DNA of 64,000 nt, taken from the NCBI GenBank assembly GCA_964638055.1, contig CAZWXF010000001.1, positions 71,983 through 135,982 of the forward strand. Reading direction: 5' to 3'. Under the pieces are notes generated by a model, which was given only the letters and a program-made list of their open reading frames with translations, had not been told where the DNA came from and ran no database searches. The DNA comes from Prado023 sp964638055. Lineage in GTDB: Bacteria > Actinomycetota > Actinomycetes > S36-B12 > CAIYMF01. Below are positions 63,042-64,000 of this stretch, piece after piece. Within the stretch, counting starts at the first letter, position 1; the number at the start of each line of letters is the position of its first letter. The position numbers and the translations under genes were made by a program.

Positions 63042-63878
63042 ATGACCCAGGGGATCGTCACCAGCGCAGGCGCGGCGCCGGTACGCGCTGCCCGCGCGCT
63101 GCACCTGGCGAAGAACCGGCGCGCCACCGGGCGCCTCCTGGCCGAAGGACCCCAAGCGGTCGGCGCGGCCCTGGCCGTGGGCGTCGTGGAGCAGCTGCTC
63201 GTCGGGGCCTCCCAGCAGGATCGCCGTGCCGACCTGGTCGAGCAGGCCAGGGCGCAGGGCCGCGCCGTCCTCGTCCTGGCCGACGACCTGCTCGCCTCGC
63301 TGGTCGCGGCCGAGACACCCCAGGGCGTCGTGGCCGTCTGTCGCTGGGCCCCCGGGGAGCTGTCGGGCTGGCTCGGCGGGTCGGAATCGGGCGTGCCCGA
63401 CCTGGTCGTCCTGGCCCACGAGATGGCCGACCCGGGCAACGCCGGAGCGCTCATCCGCGTCGCCGACGCCGTGGGTGCCAGCGCGGTCGCCCTCTCGGCG
63501 CGCAGCGTGGACCCGACGAACGCCAAGGCGGTGCGGGCCAGCGCCGGCTCGCTGTTCCACCTGCCCGTGCTGGCCGCCGGCCCGACTCCGGACGCTGTGG
63601 CCGTCCTGCGCGCTTCGGGGATGCGAGTACTGGCCGCCGACGTGGGGGAACGCTCCATCGACCTGTTCGCCGCCGAGCGGGGTGGGCTGCTGGCCGGACC
63701 TGTGGCCTGGGTGTTCGGCAACGAGGCGCACGGCCTTCCCGACGAGATCCTGGAGCGCTGCGACGACATCGTCCGCATCCCGATCCTGGGTCACGCCGAG
63801 AGCCTGAACCTGGCGACCGCCGCCGCGGTCTGCCTCTACGCGGTGGCCCGCCAGCGCCACGCTGCGCCCCGGGTTTGA
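63042..63878 (+). CDS. TrmH/SpoU-family RNA 2'-O-methyltransferase
   Basis: A 278-residue SPOUT methyltransferase. An N-terminal RNA-binding substrate domain (RRATGRLLAEGPQAVGAAL) precedes the knotted SAM domain, with HEMADPGNAGALIRVADAVG (motif 1), WVFGNEAHGLPDEIL (motif 2) and IPILGHAESLNLATAAAVCLY (motif 3). The target is likely a ribose in 23S rRNA or tRNA and is not determined. In many actinobacteria this gene precedes pheS; here it follows ftsY by 8 bases and pheST is 12 kb away. It ends in the repeat field at the window edge. Confidence 0.9.
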   Translation: MTQGIVTSAGAAPVRAARALHLAKNRRATGRLLAEGPQAVGAALAVGVVEQLLVGASQQDRRADLVEQARAQGRAVLVLADDLLASLVAAETPQGVVAVCRWAPGELSGWLGGSESGVPDLVVLAHEMADPGNAGALIRVADAVGASAVALSARSVDPTNAKAVRASAGSLFHLPVLAAGPTPDAVAVLRASGMRVLAADVGERSIDLFAAERGGLLAGPVAWVFGNEAHGLPDEILERCDDIVRIPILGHAESLNLATAAAVCLYAVARQRHAAPRV

Positions 63879-63884
63879 CGGGTC

Positions 63885-64000
63885 CCCGGTCGAGCCTGTC
63901 GAGCCCCCGCCGGTCGAGCCCGTCGAGCCCCCGCCGGTCGAGCCCGTCGAGCCCCCGCCGGTCGAGCCCGTCGAGCCCCCGCCGGTCGAGCCCGTCGAGC
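63885..64000. repeat. 24-bp tandem repeat running off the right edge
   Basis: At least four copies of GCCGGTCGAGCCCGTCGAGCCCCC in direct tandem, continuing beyond base 64000. It belongs to the same family as the other fields and again lies at the 3' end of a gene. Confidence 0.9.

Overview
The window is a very GC-rich, gene-dense stretch of chromosome from an actinomycete (high-GC Gram-positive). The evidence is a complete division and cell wall (dcw) cluster in actinobacterial order with no ftsA, an actinobacterial LexA-type SOS box (TCGAAC-N4-GTTCGA), a DUF3040 gene, sepF/yggT after ftsZ, two DnaE polymerases (housekeeping DnaE1 and error-prone DnaE2), and an IleS of the GTHH/KMSKH type. 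I cannot name the genus from sequence alone. No rRNA, tRNA or CRISPR array was found.

Layout. 1-1463 (minus): a phytoene-desaturase-family oxidoreductase cut by the window edge. 1500-7901: an SOS-controlled run DUF6504 - HEPN (SAV_6107 type) - dnaE2 - dinB behind a promoter with two overlapping LexA boxes. This looks like a mutagenic repair operon without imuA'/imuB. 8103-10530: DUF3040, an alpha/beta hydrolase and a MaoC hydratase, separated by a repeat field and strong hairpins. 10771-25005: mraZ (behind four 10-bp-spaced GTGG boxes), rsmH, ftsL, ftsI, murE, murF, mraY, murD, ftsW, murG, murC, ftsQ, mostly joined by 4-bp ATGA/GTGA overlaps. 25006-29226: a 440-bp control region, then ftsZ, pgeF, yggS, sepF, yggT. 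The divIVA gene that usually follows is absent. 29311-34219 (minus): a HExxH metallohydrolase fused to DUF2786, and ileS. 34329-36464: a DksA/TraR-like protein, lspA and an RluD-type pseudouridine synthase. 36557-40111 (minus): dnaE1. 40161-42962: an inverted-repeat element, a YbaK-type deacylase, a membrane metallophosphoesterase and a Lon-N domain protein. 43098-47220: hisD, hisC, a repeat-derived ORF, hisB, a small membrane protein, hisH. 47481-51128: pheS, pheT. 51333-57885: a class II amidotransferase, an SDR, a small unknown, a second inverted-repeat element, dxs, a DUF222 remnant and an RNase D-like exonuclease. 58060-63878: smc, ftsY and a TrmH-family rRNA/tRNA methyltransferase.

Together the genes cover peptidoglycan precursor synthesis and septation, DNA replication and damage tolerance, chromosome segregation and protein targeting, histidine and isoprenoid synthesis, and translation. 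Two features cut across the region. First, a short GC-rich repeat (core GGTCTCGACGGGCTCGACC and its reverse complement) occurs at about eight intergenic sites, nearly all at gene ends, and in one case forms an in-frame tandem ORF inside the his operon. Second, several promoters show TAnnnT exactly six bases before an ATG/GTG, which points to leaderless transcripts (hisD, the Lon-N gene, smc, the RNase D gene and probably the YbaK and SDR genes). Two roughly 165-bp elements with near-perfect terminal inverted repeats and no coding capacity look like non-autonomous transposable elements.
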